Assembly: GCA_009784765.1 (NCBI GenBank)
Contig: WQXP01000038.1
Coordinates: 1-8,436 of the forward strand
Direction: 5' to 3'
Source of the DNA: Oscillospiraceae bacterium
GTDB taxonomy: Bacteria > Bacillota > Clostridia > Oscillospirales > Ruminococcaceae
DNA: 8,436 bases
How positions within the stretch are numbered: the stretch's first letter is position 1; each line of letters starts with the position of its first letter. The translations under genes were made by a program, and so were the position numbers. A model generated the notes under the pieces. It was given only the letters and a program-made list of their open reading frames with translations, was not told where the DNA came from and made no database searches. Of this stretch, positions 6,983 through 8,436 are shown piece after piece.

Positions 6983-6999
6983 TTCACGAAAATCATGAA
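6983..6999 (-). terminator. Weak hairpin overlapping the helicase-like stop codon
   Basis: On the minus strand TTCATG / ATTTT / CGTGAA can form a 6-bp stem with one G-U pair, followed by TTTT. It overlaps the TGA stop. The stem is short and AT-rich, so termination here is only a possibility; no better terminator is visible between this gene and the next promoter. Confidence 0.25.
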
Positions 7000-8436
7000 A
7001 TTATCACCTTAGCATAACCCGTTATATCTAATCCAAGCCAAATTCCCGATTCGCGGAAGCGTTCGGGAACGCTCGGGTCGCGATTATCAGACACACAGGT
7101 TACGATATTTCGGACATACACACCCTCAAACCCTACGAAATCGTCGGGGAAACCCTCAATCCCGCAGACTTCGCGGATAATCGCCTGAGGGAACTCACCT
7201 AACACGTTGCCTTTGTGGCAGAAGCGATAATCCCCCGTGTCCGGGTTTTTTTCGACTGTCAGCTCGTCCCCCTCAGCAATCCTTTCAGCAATGTAGAGCT
7301 GGAGTCTAATCGCATCGCCCATTTCTTCGGTGAGAAAACTCTTACCGTCAACGTCCCCGGGCAGCCCGAGTTCTACATTGAGGCAGTGCCGCCCTGCTTC
7401 GCCTTTATAGTTGTCTAATGCTACTCTGCAAGGACGCCCGAGTGTGCTTTTGGCAAACATCCACCCGCTGATTGCTTCTTTGCGGATTACCACGGGGGCT
7501 GCTCCGAAAACACCTGAAACCGCCGCATAGAGGCTGCTTGGCTCCCCTGTTTCGGTAAGCACCATGACCTCGTCATATTCGTCGTCGGGGGAAAGCGCAG
7601 CGAGTGTCGCTAATGTAACGGGGCAGAACTCATCGTCCATATTGAGTATACATTCGCTGATTAAGCCGCCTTTGCGATTGAGCGCATCTGTCAAATCAGC
7701 AATTTTAAGCACACCCGAGTCGCTTCTGTCGTCGCGCTTTTCGCCGCACAGCAGAAGTAAAGCTTCATAAAACTCGAGTGCGTCGTCTTCTGTGGCATCA
7801 ACATCATATGCGCGGACTAAATAGCGCATAACGAACGCCTCTTTGTCTATTTCATCGCCGCAGAAATCCCAGAAAATATCAGCAATGCGGCGGTTGAGGG
7901 TATAATCCTCCGCCCCCGCGATTTTATGCTCAACTCCGTTTTTGTACAGAAGCGTCGAAAAATATCCGACTTCGAAAGCGTTGTCGCAAATCACCAAAAC
8001 CCGCTTATCGGGAATGCCGCAAAAACTTTCCGCTGTTAATTCGCCGAGAGTTTCCGCCTCTGCGTCGCTGTGATTTTTAGACACGGCTTCGGCAAATTCG
8101 GCAAGTTCGCCAATTTCCGCGATTTCAGCGAGTTCCTGCGCCGCCGCCGCCACTGCCCCTTCAAGATTTTCGCCCAAGACATACAGCGGCTCAAAAACAA
8201 CATCATCAGGATTGAACCCCGCAAGCCCCTCTGTCCCTTCTATTTCGCGAAACCCATACGCCTCAACCTCGTCAGGAATGGTCACCCGCGTAATCCGCAA
8301 AGCATTAGGAAGTTCCATGCACTTCTCATAATTATAGCAATCACGATTCTCACAACGGCACGACCATAAAACTTGCCCCTTTACCAAAATCTTGCCATAG
8401 ACGTGTTCATTGCTTTTATTAAGGCGACACCCCGCA
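6993..8436 (-). CDS. UvrD/Rep-like SF1 helicase C-terminal part, apparently degenerate (5' end beyond window)
   Basis: The frame is open from the right edge to a TGA at 6993-6995, giving 480 visible residues. A TTG at 8387 could serve as start but has no good ribosome binding site, and the frame continues upstream of it (GCRLNKSNEHVYGKI), so the true start is probably outside the window. Numbering from that TTG, Cys10, 12, 17 and 23 form a C-x-C-x4-C-x5-C cluster. Residues 78-121 are an Ala/Glu-rich insert. Residues 128-173 (KRVLVICDNAFEVGYFSTLL, then a G-V-E-H-K-I strand and R-I-A-D-I-F-W-D) resemble the start of the helicase C-terminal RecA-like domain. PVTLATLAALSPDDEYDEVMVL (256-277) aligns by eye with motif V, and SLYAAVSGVFGAAPVVI (285-301) with motif VI, but key residues are missing. 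The end (GDVDGKSF at 344-351 and the QLYIAERIAEGDELTVEK region) resembles the tail of Clostridia helicases, from memory. It has no evident link with the sugar importer. Confidence 0.55.
   Translation of the reverse strand, partial: AGCRLNKSNEHVYGKILVKGQVLWSCRCENRDCYNYEKCMELPNALRITRVTIPDEVEAYGFREIEGTEGLAGFNPDDVVFEPLYVLGENLEGAVAAAAQELAEIAEIGELAEFAEAVSKNHSDAEAETLGELTAESFCGIPDKRVLVICDNAFEVGYFSTLLYKNGVEHKIAGAEDYTLNRRIADIFWDFCGDEIDKEAFVMRYLVRAYDVDATEDDALEFYEALLLLCGEKRDDRSDSGVLKIADLTDALNRKGGLISECILNMDDEFCPVTLATLAALSPDDEYDEVMVLTETGEPSSLYAAVSGVFGAAPVVIRKEAISGWMFAKSTLGRPCRVALDNYKGEAGRHCLNVELGLPGDVDGKSFLTEEMGDAIRLQLYIAERIAEGDELTVEKNPDTGDYRFCHKGNVLGEFPQAIIREVCGIEGFPDDFVGFEGVYVRNIVTCVSDNRDPSVPERFRESGIWLGLDITGYAKVIIS
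8088..8141 (-). repeat. 9-bp tandem repeat inside the helicase-like gene
   Basis: Six 9-bp units, each beginning TTC on the plus strand, encode a three-residue pattern on the minus strand: AQE, LAE, IAE, IGE, LAE, FAE. A short GCG-type run encoding consecutive Ala residues adjoins it on the N-terminal side. The likely product is an acidic amphipathic helix or linker. It looks like slippage-driven growth of an insert between conserved regions. Confidence 0.7.

Noticed and set aside
8385..8387. TTG at 8387 as the true start of the helicase-like gene
   Set aside because: There is no good ribosome binding site upstream, and the same frame stays open to the window edge with helicase-like residues before it, so the gene most likely begins outside the window.

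Overview
This window looks like a chromosomal fragment of a Gram-positive, probably Clostridia-like member of the Bacillota. The reasons are strong AGGAGG-type ribosome binding sites, a consensus sigma-A promoter, TTG start usage, a lipoprotein-type or Sec signal on a sugar-binding protein, and CUT1 sugar permeases with no dedicated ATPase beside them. Base composition is roughly balanced. The genus cannot be named from this sequence alone. All five genes lie on the minus strand, so the window reads biologically from right to left.

Right part (8436 down to 6993): the C-terminal part of a protein that enters from beyond the right edge. It resembles the C-terminal half of a UvrD/Rep-like superfamily 1 helicase, but the places where motif V and motif VI should be look eroded. 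A four-cysteine cluster sits near the visible N-terminal end, followed by a low-complexity Ala/Glu insert built from 9-bp DNA repeats. It appears to be a separate transcription unit from the operon that follows.

Centre and left (6966 down to 1): a near-perfect promoter (TTGACA, 17 bp, TATAAT with a TGn extension), followed at once by three 12-bp direct repeats, drives a four-gene operon. The genes are, in order: a 1089-residue exported solute-binding protein with two N-terminal carbohydrate-binding-like beta domains; a MalF/LplB-type permease starting at TTG; a MalG/LplC-type permease; and an exported NHL-type beta-propeller protein with a TPR-like C-terminus that runs off the left edge. Together they form a CUT1-type ABC importer for an unidentified carbohydrate. 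The oversized receptor and propeller protein would work outside the membrane, and a shared ATPase (MsmX-type, inferred) would come from elsewhere.

The MalG-like permease gene is bracketed by two nearly identical heptad-repeat tracts (30 of 32 bases the same, same orientation). One of them supplies the stop codon and last residues of the upstream permease. Two tandem hairpins lie between the MalG-like gene and the propeller gene. No rRNA, tRNA, CRISPR array, transposase or phage gene was seen. The operon resembles a known but poorly characterised family of Bacillota transporters rather than a wholly new system. The degenerate helicase-like protein, the repeats and the propeller protein are the parts most worth following up.
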